A stretch of DNA of 64,000 bases, from NCBI GenBank assembly GCA_964544155.1, contig CAZJAH010000001.1:268063-332062 (forward strand). Reading direction: 5' to 3'. This document shows, piece after piece, positions 19,201 through 28,012 of this stretch. Below the pieces are notes generated by a model. That model saw only the letters and a list, made by a program, of their open reading frames with translations, was not told the origin of the DNA and made no database searches. The translations under genes were made by a program, and so were the position numbers. This stretch comes from CAZJAH01 sp964544155 (lineage in GTDB: Bacteria; Bacteroidota; Ignavibacteria; Kapaibacteriales; UBA2268). Within the stretch, counting starts at the first letter, position 1. Each line of letters opens with the position of its first letter.

Positions 19201-19917
19201 TTCATCGCCTTTTATTTTTTCAAAATAAATGCCGCCTGTCTGATTGGTGATATTCCTTAGTATTTGCGGAATTGACAAACCAATGATAACGGAATGTATA
19301 TGAATTGAGTTCTGATTGGCCTGTGTGATAATCGCCTGTTCATTGCCCTGGGCGTGGCCGTCTGTAATTAGTATGATATTCCGTGAATACCGGCCTCCCA
19401 AAGCTATCGGGATACCTCCAGCCGCGGGGTTTAAGAGAGCGGCGTTATAGGCAGTGCCTCCGTTTGACGCGATGTTTTGCAGCTTTTGGAGTAAAAGATT
19501 TTTATCTTTTGTGAAATCCTGAATGAGAAAATTTTGTGTATCGAATGAAACAATGGCGCACTCCGAGCCGGGATCGAGTGATTTTATCAAAGTCTCGGCT
19601 GCTTTTTTAGCCATAAGCAGATTACCCCCGCTCATAGACCCTGACTGATCGATAACCAAAACCACAGACAAAGTGTCCGGTTGTATAGGTTCGGGACAGT
19701 CAACCAGCTTAACGGGGAGCTGCACGCCGTCCTCAGTTACGATGACGTCATTTTCAGTGATACTGTGTATCGCGTTTCCATCCGCGTCAAAGGCGGCCAT
19801 TTCGGCGCTGATCTCGGGATAATTATTAGAATTGATATTAAATACCGACAGTACCTGCGATTTTGAAACATGCACAAATGCAAGAAGGATAACGAATAAC
19901 AAAGCAATACGAATCAT
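16249..19917 (-). CDS. Giant T9SS surface protein: VWA, propeller-like, ASH and sorting domains
   Basis: A 1222-residue secreted protein. Residues 1-20 are a signal peptide. A von Willebrand A domain (about 85-260) has an intact MIDAS site: D90-QSGS, a Thr/Asp loop at NGGTAYN and ITDGHAQG. Next comes a PNGGE...W sandwich (about 425-500: LTHPNGGEVFLAGSDTLITW), a beta-propeller-like stretch with degenerate WD-type blades (about 510-790), two choice-of-anchor D/ASH domains (about 815-1010: NTGKWPVPLDSI, NTGATSVDITQI), a cohesin-like sandwich (about 1020-1140) and a T9SS type A sorting domain (IMPNPPGEVLKLKV ... GFYIVRVSK). It should be displayed on the cell surface and bind a partner through VWA. 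Paralogue of the gene at 20071 with the same domain order. Its 3' tail is partly duplicated (16204-16256). Confidence 0.88.
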   Translation of the reverse strand: MIRIALLFVILLAFVHVSKSQVLSVFNINSNNYPEISAEMAAFDADGNAIHSITENDVIVTEDGVQLPVKLVDCPEPIQPDTLSVVLVIDQSGSMSGGNLLMAKKAAETLIKSLDPGSECAIVSFDTQNFLIQDFTKDKNLLLQKLQNIASNGGTAYNAALLNPAAGGIPIALGGRYSRNIILITDGHAQGNEQAIITQANQNSIHIHSVIIGLSIPQILRNITNQTGGIYFEKIKGDEEMLASLMMIKSHAQNYKPCKLIWESENCSPMRQAFIEIPKFGLSDIANYDINVNSLAALRADPAYLVFAGNEFGTEKQLTLSATIREVEFTGFGYLGTSVEITSWGGSPPPFKLQPGNPRTVNFRWSFKPGEGTKIKLNPESDACLTDGIYVICGSGIDEALTLTHPNGGEVFLAGSDTLITWEGMPPDTLVNLLFSPDSGANWQPLASSITGSKRDWKAPMIESDKCLMKVEQTNGDRSRKFIIYEPEDSTLAPVAGEWSPSGSEIAYVFDTGKSAVLKINNGYSYEELSTITLPVSNVSSIAWNQAGDEMAVRSPGRIDTYDYAKPAFINNKFLTVSDHFDPPEVNIDWNPSNLYITPSESGIKIQDKADIANEKRRYKNVYWSHDLTRILAVNQNMMSVLQLNGGIKERYPMERQIFIDAQWNYDDSMIVLAINQQGSNNAVSLTVYNSEDLSILSQLKLPEVSHTSIAMHPSKNLLAVSDNDGILIFEILNSTLSLSLNDDIPPVRVNDLEFSPDGNKLFAAYANGRGIIWHLEGEGQSDVSDSVFSIVIPKAEAIDVDMGDVVIGRQRDSTVTALLTNTGKWPVPLDSITIPGSQEFWVSAVQLPDTVMPGESKEVEFTFQPAQPGYREATIRIKTTFSEISAKIYGNGMEPPLSVAAEYLDFGTHWIGSQKDSIEVMLMNTGATSVDITQISISGPDKTQFTIMSGGDPLLLGPGASHSMRLRYSPLTEGRVNTYIRFDYNGAGSPAHAQLFGKGVVPSTYIWLPDTIINPGIEEVSIPLYAKVNLEDQIQLNQLNYTAEVRMNADVFRPSGSFALTNGGSEIVIPVSGAASTSSGPGTIIGELKGQILLPANKVNPMYLESFTWDDANVLIETKDGSITTAVCSFDLRQVKSFTPLDAGIMPNPPGEVLKLKVSSEKSDVRIVILNSAGMNVFNKIYNIEGNSNLEIPLTDWPSGFYIVRVSKPFESVSKKFMIIR

Positions 19918-20007
19918 GCCTACACCCGGAATTAATATTAAAGCCCTTTAATCTAAATAACAGGTATGATTAAAAATGGTTGCAGGTAAAAGTATATTAT
20001 TTAAAAA

Positions 20008-20056
20008 AAAAATTTTAAAATAATAAGCAAGGGCTGTTCAATCCGAGCAGCCCCTT
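20008..20056 (-). terminator. Terminator between the two giant VWA genes
   Basis: On the minus strand AAGGGGCTG pairs with CAGCCCTT around an 11-base loop, followed after a few bases by a long AT/T run. Transcription of the second giant gene at 19917 may therefore be reduced or need its own promoter. Confidence 0.65.
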
Positions 20057-20070
20057 ATATCAATCAAGCG

Positions 20071-23000
20071 CTACTTTGTAATCAGCACTTTATGCGAGCG
20101 AATATCATATCCGGTTTCTATTATCACAAAATATACACCTGATGATAATTCGGAAATATTTATATCTTCCGCATAAGTTCCTGAGTCCCTGCCTCTGTAT
20201 GAACCTAAGTGGCATATCTTGCCATAAATATTTACCAGGCTGATGGTATAGTGCGTATTAGCGTGAATACTGTAATTAATTGTCAGTTTGTTATCGGTTT
20301 GAGTAATAGTTTCAAGCTGCCACTCCTTATATCCAATAAGCCTTACTCCGCCTTCGCGGCATATATCCGTAAGAAGCAGCCTTCCGTCAATATCGTTTAT
20401 CTTTGAATTACCCACCGACGGCCGTATGTTTTCAAAATATATAGTAGTAGCTGAGTCATTACCGAGCATTGTCAGTCCGGCAATTTCAAAGATAATTCCT
20501 GTTGGCCTGGTAACATCCAGCCTTACCGGCAGATACCTCATGCCGTCGATTACGCTGCCCTTTTCGCTGTCTGAAGGATAGAACAATGAAGCGTTCATCA
20601 CAATATCGGCATCGACATATTCCAGTCCGGATTCCTTAATATTGTCAGCGCGGTTCATGTAAATCGGAAGAATAATATCCTCGCCTGTTTTCGTGCTGAT
20701 TCGGCCGATTTCAAGCTCAATATCTGCTGAATCCTGCGGCAGGACATTGGCAATCAGATCAACGGAATATTCGTTATCGCAGAAATCTTTGAAAGTAAAT
20801 GTGCCGCTATAGATACCGGGTTCCGCTCCCGTAAACTTAACGGTCAATTCGGATGATGTGCCCGAAGGAACCATCACCTGAGTCGCGGATTCTATAACAA
20901 ACTCACCGGATACCATTGGTAAAATCAGTGAAAAGAAAGTACTGCCGGTATTCTCCAGTGTAAAGCTTGTGTCATATTCAGTATATGGCATAATATCCTG
21001 AAATTCTATATCATTATGGCTTAGCTTTAATCCTGACGATTCTTTATCCCACCAGAGCAAATAGTAATAGGGGCCGGAATTTTCATGATCATAGTCGAAT
21101 TTTAATTCCACCATGTGCCTGCCGTTTTCTGCTGGGGCATATTCAACCCTTAGCTCAAATGTGCTGTCAGGCTCTAATATGCCGAGTTCATTATCATTCA
21201 ATATATCGAAATAGTCTTTAAATTCACCTACAACTGAAATACTTGTAATATCCAATGGCGCGCTGCCTGTGTTGGTAACGTTTATTATTAACGTAGTATC
21301 ACTTTCGCAGAGCAGCTTACCGAAATCGCCGCCTGTGGCAGTAATTTCAGGTTCACCCTTATTGGTGCCGGTACCGGTCAGGGAAACTACAGCCGGATCT
21401 GTTTTTGAATTATAGTAAATAAAAGCATTGCCCTCTAAAAGGCCTTCTGCCATAGGTGCAAACCTGAATTGTAAGTCTGCTGAAGCTCCCGGGTCCAGAT
21501 AAGAAACCGAAATTCCTATAAACTCAAAATGATCTTTATTTATTCCTGATATTGCTACAGAGTCGATCAGCAAGCTCAGTTCGCCTGTATTTTCAATAGC
21601 GTCTGTTAAAATGGAATCTTTAGTGCTGCCTTTTTCAACCGAACCGAAATTCAGATTCTGAGTTATTATTTTAAGTACATCATCTTCGATTCCTGTACCG
21701 GAAAGCCCTATAGAGGCCGATTTTTGGCCATTATCATAGATAATTGCAAGTTCAGCAAATTTCGAACCAATGCTGCCGGGTATGAATGATAATTCAGCAC
21801 GCAATGTATCACCCGGTGAAATTGTTACATCTATTAAATTCGTATTCAGCTGGAATTCACCTAAGTTAAGTCCATCCAGATATGCATCCTCAATCAGAAG
21901 CCCTTCATTGCTGATATTTTCAAGAATAATTGCCAGTGTGTCCTTTGTATCACCAATATATATCTGTCCGAACGATATATTAGAGGTAATAATATTAGCT
22001 GCCGGGATAACCGCTTCACCCGTAACATTACTCCTGAGCGTGTCATAACCGCTTACAAAAAGAAGTTCTTCCTGCTTAATTCCCGGTGATTTCGGCGCGA
22101 AACTTATCTCTACCGGCAATTTATCACCGGGATTAAGAGTGACGTTCTCAATAAAACTAATTACCGTGAACTCATTTTCGTTTTCTTCTTTTATAATCAC
22201 TTTTTTGATCAGAATAGGAACATCACCTGTATTGTGAATGCTTTCGGCGAAAATCGAATCTTTCACCGAATTAACATAAACTTTGCCAATATGCAGATCC
22301 TTGGTGTCAGCCTGTGGGATGATTATCGCCCACAGCGAATCCGACACATCAGTAAATGAGAGGTCGCCTGCGTACTGCCATTCAAATAGATAACCATTCT
22401 CGCCGGCGGCAATTAAATTCTCATCCAGGCCGGCAAAAGTTAAGGCAATGATATTGAAGCCTCCGGTTTCATAAACACCGTTTAAAGAGAAGTTTTTCGT
22501 ATCCATAACCTGAACCTTGTTTTCACCTTTCAGGGCTATTAATGTTCCCTCGGCATTCATCATGATATCATCCACTTCAAAGTCATCTGCCGTAATGATG
22601 TTTGCATTATTAAAGTCATTTATATCGAGCATTTTAATTTCATTATTTTCCAACAGGCAGGCCAATTGAGTACCGGTCAATGAAAAATCTATTTTCTTAA
22701 TAGGATTTTCAAATCTCCTGGAGTCGATTTCAGTTAAATTAGCCGCGTCGAAAAGATGTACCCTTCCGTTTCTCAATCCTAAAGCGAAATGCTTATTATC
22801 AGGGCTGTAAATAATGCAGGTAACGGAATCATCCATTGACATTTCGTCACTTAGGTAATATTGACTTACATCCTTAATTATAAGCTTTTCTTTATTTGCA
22901 AATATTATGTGGCCGGCATCATCCGTAACCGCGATATGATCCCAGGGTTTGGGGGGAGAAAGCTCCTTTGTAATACTGCCGTCGGCAGAGTCAATAAAGA

Positions 23001-25527
23001 GTATTCTGTGATCATTAGTCAGAGCAAGTAGATTTTCCGAATTAAAAATAAATGAAACAGATTCGGCGCCATATTCATTCGGGAGCGCCAGGTCAGTTTC
23101 CCTGAAAGCATTTTTATTAAAGAAATAAACCGAATCCGCAGTAGTAACCAGAAAGCGTCTTCCTGTATAAGGCCAGTCAATATCCAACAGGTTTGGCGGG
23201 AAGTTCCTGGATAGCTCAGTAAGTATGTCTCCATCCGGAAGGCTTATTATTCTCATATAATTATTAGTATCGCTTATTAAGTTTAAGCCCTGGTCATAAT
23301 CGAAGCTTATATCAGTTATATTTGTGTCGGTGTGACTGTAAATCAACTCATGCTGAAATGTCATCAGGTCGTATTTGGCTAAATCAATACCTGAAACGAG
23401 CGCGTAAAATTCGTTTTCATCTTCTGTCATTGTGATATTAACTGCTCCGCCGGCTTCTTCCTTGTGTTCGTAACTCAGATCGGATGTATTCACGAGATAT
23501 AGTGAATCCTTTGTAGAAACCAGTATCTTGCTGCTTCCATCAATGAATTCAAGGTCAACTATTTCACTGCTGAAAATGGTATCCCTGCTATTGGGCTTAC
23601 TGATTTCCCAAATCCTCAGTTTTTTCTCAATTCCTCCTGTTGCGGCATATCTGCCGTCAGAACTAATTTCCGCGACATTAATGCCCTCCTCATGGCCTGA
23701 TAAATACCTGAGAAGCGAAGCTTTTTCCAAATCCCAAATTCTGGGCATGTTATCTTTGCCTCCGCTGATAAGCCTTTTGCCGTCAGAGCTAACAGAAAGT
23801 GTTTTGACCGGGGCAAAATGTCCGGACAATTCTTCGATCAGTTCAAACGTGAAAGCATCCCAAACTTTTATCTTTTTATCATCACCTGCGGTAATGAATT
23901 TACGGCCGTCATCAGTGAAAATGATCTGATTGATCCTGCCTGTATGAGCCTTATAAGTTTTGATGTAAGCGCCTGATTTATAGCTCATTGCTTCGATATA
24001 TCCCAGGCTGTCACCTATCAGAAACATATCATTATTCTTAAACCATGTACAAGAAATGATTTTTTCATTAGTATAAGGATCAGGCATAATGCCTTCCTGG
24101 GGCCTGCTTACTCTAAACAGGCATGAATCCGAGTTGATCCAGGGAATCTTTTCATTTTTTTCATATTTATCACCGTCTGATATCGCGAGTGTATCCCATT
24201 TTTCACCGTTATTAAGGCTTATTTCCAGGCAGATATCTTCGCCGGGAACTGATCCGAACCATTCGAAGGTGCTGTCGGTACCGGCTATCAGTTTCTCCGA
24301 ACCATTCGGGAAAACAACTTCAAGCTCCCTCTTGGCGGTTTGCAGATTACCGAATACGGTCCAGTTAACTGTATTACAAAAATCACCTTCTATATCTATC
24401 TGGCATAGTTGTCCTTCTTTATTTCCGGGAATGAATTTAATTTCTGCGTGGAAATCTTCCCCGGGCTCTAAACGCAGGCCGATTATATCCGGTTCAATTT
24501 TAAAATTCTGATTATCCACAGAAACATTGGAAATTTTCAAAGTATCATTCAATGCTCGCAAAGTAAAATCTATAGCAGCTGTGTCACCCGGGGATACATT
24601 ATCAAACCTGAGGTTTTCATTCGCGAAGGCTTCGAGCAGGCTCAGTTGTTCGTACTCTGCGGTATAGCTGCCGTTATCGGAAATCTGCGCGGGCGGGTAA
24701 GCTATTTGAAAGTCTTTATCGTTCTCGCACCCAGTGCTTTTCCAGGATACGAGACAGGGAAAATTAAACTGCAATTCCTTGAGAATACTCAAATATACTC
24801 TCTCAGCATTAATACTGTCTTTTAAGCCTTCGAACCAATCACCGCCAGTTCCTTCGGAAATCTCTTTTAAAATATCGGGTATTTTAATGTCAAGTCCAAC
24901 GCAGAAGATTGTAACATTGCTCTTTATTGCTTCATCGATGATTTCCTGTTTGTCCCCCGGAGCAATACCATCTGTGAGCAGTATAATCGCTTTTTTGAAA
25001 TATCCGCCTCTTGCCACCTGGATAGCGCCGGTGCCATGTTGAAGAAATGCCATATCGAAATTAGTACCGCCCTTAGAAGTCAATTCATCAATCCCTGCAT
25101 AAAGCTGTGTTGTATCATCTATAAAATCCCTGATTATCATGCTCTGATGATTAAAAGCCGTTATAGCACATTCAAAATCAAATTCAGCCAAAGATCTTAT
25201 AAAAACCTTTGCTACAGACTTTGCCATATTAAGTTTTTCACCTCGCATTGAGCTGGATACATCCATTGCAAGTACAACTGAAATGTTATTAGCGGCGCCG
25301 ATATCGGGGCATTCAAGGGATAATATATCCATAGGCTGCCCGTTTTCTGTTATGATTAAGTCTTCTTTCTCAAGTCCTTTATAAGGAATGCCGTTTTCAT
25401 CGATAACGAAAATATTACTTTTCATTATGGGAAAATCTTTGGTGTATGTATTCTTAATTAGCAGCTTCTGGGCGCTCAAGAGCCCAGGTATCAGGAAAAA
25501 GCACAATATATATATTTTAAATTTCAT
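20071..25527 (-). CDS. Giant T9SS surface protein: VWA, WD40 propellers, ASH repeats, sorting domain
   Basis: An 1818-residue paralogue of the 1222-residue protein. A signal peptide (1-19) is followed by a VWA domain (about 80-260) with D89-VSSS and LLTDGIAPGD, an ASH-like unit (about 310-390), a PNGSE...W sandwich (about 400-480), and true WD40 blades from about 515 (HTGRINQIIFTDDGRKFITA, IKVWDAF, GHFAPVKTLSVSSDGKRL, RIWDLEKA, RIWEISKP) within a long propeller region to about 1070. Then come four or more choice-of-anchor D domains (about 1100-1560), a cohesin-like sandwich (about 1580-1715) and a T9SS sorting domain (ITKTDNKL-like start, SSGVYFVIIETG end). WD40 repeats on an exported cell-surface protein are uncommon. 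It begins 8 bases after the OmpA stop, so the two are one transcript. Confidence 0.9.
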   Translation of the reverse strand: MKFKIYILCFFLIPGLLSAQKLLIKNTYTKDFPIMKSNIFVIDENGIPYKGLEKEDLIITENGQPMDILSLECPDIGAANNISVVLAMDVSSSMRGEKLNMAKSVAKVFIRSLAEFDFECAITAFNHQSMIIRDFIDDTTQLYAGIDELTSKGGTNFDMAFLQHGTGAIQVARGGYFKKAIILLTDGIAPGDKQEIIDEAIKSNVTIFCVGLDIKIPDILKEISEGTGGDWFEGLKDSINAERVYLSILKELQFNFPCLVSWKSTGCENDKDFQIAYPPAQISDNGSYTAEYEQLSLLEAFANENLRFDNVSPGDTAAIDFTLRALNDTLKISNVSVDNQNFKIEPDIIGLRLEPGEDFHAEIKFIPGNKEGQLCQIDIEGDFCNTVNWTVFGNLQTAKRELEVVFPNGSEKLIAGTDSTFEWFGSVPGEDICLEISLNNGEKWDTLAISDGDKYEKNEKIPWINSDSCLFRVSRPQEGIMPDPYTNEKIISCTWFKNNDMFLIGDSLGYIEAMSYKSGAYIKTYKAHTGRINQIIFTDDGRKFITAGDDKKIKVWDAFTFELIEELSGHFAPVKTLSVSSDGKRLISGGKDNMPRIWDLEKASLLRYLSGHEEGINVAEISSDGRYAATGGIEKKLRIWEISKPNSRDTIFSSEIVDLEFIDGSSKILVSTKDSLYLVNTSDLSYEHKEEAGGAVNITMTEDENEFYALVSGIDLAKYDLMTFQHELIYSHTDTNITDISFDYDQGLNLISDTNNYMRIISLPDGDILTELSRNFPPNLLDIDWPYTGRRFLVTTADSVYFFNKNAFRETDLALPNEYGAESVSFIFNSENLLALTNDHRILFIDSADGSITKELSPPKPWDHIAVTDDAGHIIFANKEKLIIKDVSQYYLSDEMSMDDSVTCIIYSPDNKHFALGLRNGRVHLFDAANLTEIDSRRFENPIKKIDFSLTGTQLACLLENNEIKMLDINDFNNANIITADDFEVDDIMMNAEGTLIALKGENKVQVMDTKNFSLNGVYETGGFNIIALTFAGLDENLIAAGENGYLFEWQYAGDLSFTDVSDSLWAIIIPQADTKDLHIGKVYVNSVKDSIFAESIHNTGDVPILIKKVIIKEENENEFTVISFIENVTLNPGDKLPVEISFAPKSPGIKQEELLFVSGYDTLRSNVTGEAVIPAANIITSNISFGQIYIGDTKDTLAIILENISNEGLLIEDAYLDGLNLGEFQLNTNLIDVTISPGDTLRAELSFIPGSIGSKFAELAIIYDNGQKSASIGLSGTGIEDDVLKIITQNLNFGSVEKGSTKDSILTDAIENTGELSLLIDSVAISGINKDHFEFIGISVSYLDPGASADLQFRFAPMAEGLLEGNAFIYYNSKTDPAVVSLTGTGTNKGEPEITATGGDFGKLLCESDTTLIINVTNTGSAPLDITSISVVGEFKDYFDILNDNELGILEPDSTFELRVEYAPAENGRHMVELKFDYDHENSGPYYYLLWWDKESSGLKLSHNDIEFQDIMPYTEYDTSFTLENTGSTFFSLILPMVSGEFVIESATQVMVPSGTSSELTVKFTGAEPGIYSGTFTFKDFCDNEYSVDLIANVLPQDSADIELEIGRISTKTGEDIILPIYMNRADNIKESGLEYVDADIVMNASLFYPSDSEKGSVIDGMRYLPVRLDVTRPTGIIFEIAGLTMLGNDSATTIYFENIRPSVGNSKINDIDGRLLLTDICREGGVRLIGYKEWQLETITQTDNKLTINYSIHANTHYTISLVNIYGKICHLGSYRGRDSGTYAEDINISELSSGVYFVIIETGYDIRSHKVLITK

Positions 25528-25535
25528 GTCCGGCC

Positions 25536-27485
25536 CTACTTAGTATTTGAGGATGGTTCAACAAATATCTCCACGGTTCGATTGTAAAAGCGTCCTTCCG
25601 GTAAGTCATTATCATAAATCTCATCTTCGCCGAGCCCCTCATGCTGTATCTCTTTGGCTTCTAATAGCTCGGATACTCTTTTCGCGCGTTCGACGGAAAG
25701 CTGTTTGTTGTAATGCTTGTCGCCTGTTCTATCGGTGTATCCTTTAATTATCAGCTTAGAATTATCATCAATCTCGGATTTAATATAATCGATAATATTA
25801 AGATGTCTTTGATCCAACTTTGCATCATCAAAAGAAAACAGTATCAGGTTGAATTTTTTGTATAGCGGATCATCTCCTACCGACATTTCCTCATTTATGA
25901 CAAGATTCATGTTAATCGTATCGGCGAGCTCATCACTATCAATTTTCGCTTTAGCTATAATGCTGACATTTGTGTTGGCAAAAGGTATGTCCCCGGGATC
26001 AATTTCCAGGTAATCAGGCAATCCGCCGCTGCCGGAAGCAAGGACACTTCCGGTTCCGCTGACAATCACCTTCCAGTCATCGATATCTTCGGGCGAATAC
26101 AAATTAAGAAACAATTTTTCAGGATAATACCTTATGATTTTTTCATTAGATACAACCGGAGCGAGTACGCCTGGTGTATCAGAGCTTATTTCTACCCTTC
26201 GGTTTTCCTCAATACCGTCTTTTTCGGCAGGATTTGATGGCAATTGCGGAAGATTGCGGGAATGTGTTGTTATTCTATTCGAATCGATGCCCCATGAGTT
26301 GACAAAGTATTCTTTTACGCTTTGAGCTCTTTTAGCTGATAGCCTGATATTGCCTTTTTCTCCATTAACATTCGAATTACACCCCGTTAGATATATCTTA
26401 GAATCGGGATATTGTTTCAGCCTGTAAGCAATAATATCCAAAATATGATGATAAGTATTGATTATTCCTTTTCCTATCATTTGGTCTTCCGTGAAATTAC
26501 TGATCTCCTTAGAACTTAACTGATCATACCGTACTGGTATTTCGGGATCATTATGGTCAAAGAAGATATAATTGAGCAGAGGTTTAGTAATTTTGGATAA
26601 ATGAATTTTTCTGGTTATGGTATCAGTCAGATTACCCTGCCCGTCAGTGATGTAAGCCACAAGCTTTTTATTTTCACCGAATCCGGCAATTCTTTCTACC
26701 GGCGGATAATTATCAGAGGCGATCACCTGTTGGATTCTTTCCTCATTTCTTTCGATTTTGTATTCAAGCACAATACCCGCCCTTAAAGCGTTAATCTTCC
26801 AGGGCTCGGATTCAAGTATGTTATTAAACCCATACTGAAAGCTAATATCCGGGCCTCCTCTAAAGTTGCCGTACCTGTTAAGATTAAATAAAAAATTAGC
26901 GCCTACAACTCCGGAAAACAGGATATTTTCCAATCCGGGGATATCCCCCTTTTCAGAGTTTCTTACAGGCAAGCCTGTATCGGTAAAGTAAGCACCGTTT
27001 TCAGGATCAACAATTGTCTCGCGCTGTAGAAATCTATTACCAGCGATATAGCCTAACTCAAAGCCTGCCCTAAACTTAAAATTGGAGCTTAGCCTGTACC
27101 CCGCTGCAATGCCAAGTCCGAAAGTAGAAATATCGGCATCTATCATATGTTCGATAGTACCCCGGACGGGTTCGTAGTTCGAACCGCTTACGACCTTAAT
27201 TACCTGCTTTTCAAGTTTGGCATTATGTAACTGGTAACCGGCTCTTGCCTCAAGAAAAATTTTACTTGTTAATGAAAAGCTGTAGAGCCCTCCAATGGAA
27301 AAACCGCTGCCTCTTCCGCTATTAAACCCGGGACAGCAATTCGGGATACCGGGCAATGCATTAAACGCGACTGAATGATGGTTATCCGCAAAAGCCCCAA
27401 AAAGGCCATAGGAAGAAGATTCTTCGGCTTTTGAAACAAAAGAGAAAATGAAAGCAAGCAGTACTGACAGTTTTATATAATTCAT
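25536..27485 (-). CDS. Outer-membrane barrel with two OmpA-type peptidoglycan-binding domains
   Basis: A 649-residue protein: signal peptide (1-20, MNYIKLSVLLAFIFSFVSKA), an eight-strand-like barrel (about 25-260), then an OmpA-like domain at about 325-440 (IYLTGCNSNVNGEKGN, LSAKRAQSVKEYF, GIEENRRVEI), a beta sandwich (about 450-540) and a second OmpA domain at about 550-640 (LIIKGYTDRTGDKHYN, LSVERAKRVSELL, NRTVEIFV). Domain 2 keeps the Asp of the usual GYTD peptidoglycan site; domain 1 has Asn (GCNSN) there and may bind differently. It is the first gene of a unit with the two giant VWA proteins and may anchor them to the cell wall; that is inference. Confidence 0.88.
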   Translation of the reverse strand: MNYIKLSVLLAFIFSFVSKAEESSSYGLFGAFADNHHSVAFNALPGIPNCCPGFNSGRGSGFSIGGLYSFSLTSKIFLEARAGYQLHNAKLEKQVIKVVSGSNYEPVRGTIEHMIDADISTFGLGIAAGYRLSSNFKFRAGFELGYIAGNRFLQRETIVDPENGAYFTDTGLPVRNSEKGDIPGLENILFSGVVGANFLFNLNRYGNFRGGPDISFQYGFNNILESEPWKINALRAGIVLEYKIERNEERIQQVIASDNYPPVERIAGFGENKKLVAYITDGQGNLTDTITRKIHLSKITKPLLNYIFFDHNDPEIPVRYDQLSSKEISNFTEDQMIGKGIINTYHHILDIIAYRLKQYPDSKIYLTGCNSNVNGEKGNIRLSAKRAQSVKEYFVNSWGIDSNRITTHSRNLPQLPSNPAEKDGIEENRRVEISSDTPGVLAPVVSNEKIIRYYPEKLFLNLYSPEDIDDWKVIVSGTGSVLASGSGGLPDYLEIDPGDIPFANTNVSIIAKAKIDSDELADTINMNLVINEEMSVGDDPLYKKFNLILFSFDDAKLDQRHLNIIDYIKSEIDDNSKLIIKGYTDRTGDKHYNKQLSVERAKRVSELLEAKEIQHEGLGEDEIYDNDLPEGRFYNRTVEIFVEPSSNTK

Positions 27486-28012
27486 ATCATAGCCAAAAAA
27501 AGATCATTTATTTATTATACGCTATTTTTCGGAATTTTTACAAAAAAATTCAGCTCTTAGTTTTTTTTATATACCATAAAGACTTAACTGCCTTATATGC
27601 TTAAAAATTAGTTTAATATACCTTATAATCAGAAAGTAAAAAATTAAATTTTATTATCTGATTTAGCAAAAAATTGTGACCATTATGGGGGATTTACAGA
27701 TATGAAGAAAATATGTTTGACCAGATAGCTCCCGTATCAAAATCACACTAAAAAGGGCAGCCCGGTTAAGGGCTGCTTTTTTTATTAAAGAGATAAGCCC
27801 TATATTTTTAACTCATATAGCAAAACCTGTACTGGAAAAACCCCAAATTTTATACTGAAAATTAAATTAGCCGGGACTAAATTTAACATAAAATTTATTT
27901 TCTTTTAAAAAATCTTTTAATAATTCTTTGGAATTAAATATATTAAAGCTTATGCAAAATTGCAATTAATGATTATTCAATGTACTAAACAATTAAGATA
28001 TGGAGCGATGAC
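27486..28012. other. Intergenic region between the OmpA locus and EF-G2
   Basis: 527 AT-rich bases. The only clear structure is a plus-strand terminator at 27754-27784 that follows no gene; upstream of it is an 8-codon frame (27702-27728, MKKICLTR). See the findings for a possible small RNA. No longer coding frame was supported. Confidence 0.5.
27754..27784 (+). terminator. Orphan terminator upstream of EF-G2
   Basis: GCAGCCC and GGGCTGC pair around GGTTAA and are followed by seven T residues on the plus strand. No plus-strand gene precedes it within this intergenic region. Confidence 0.75.
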
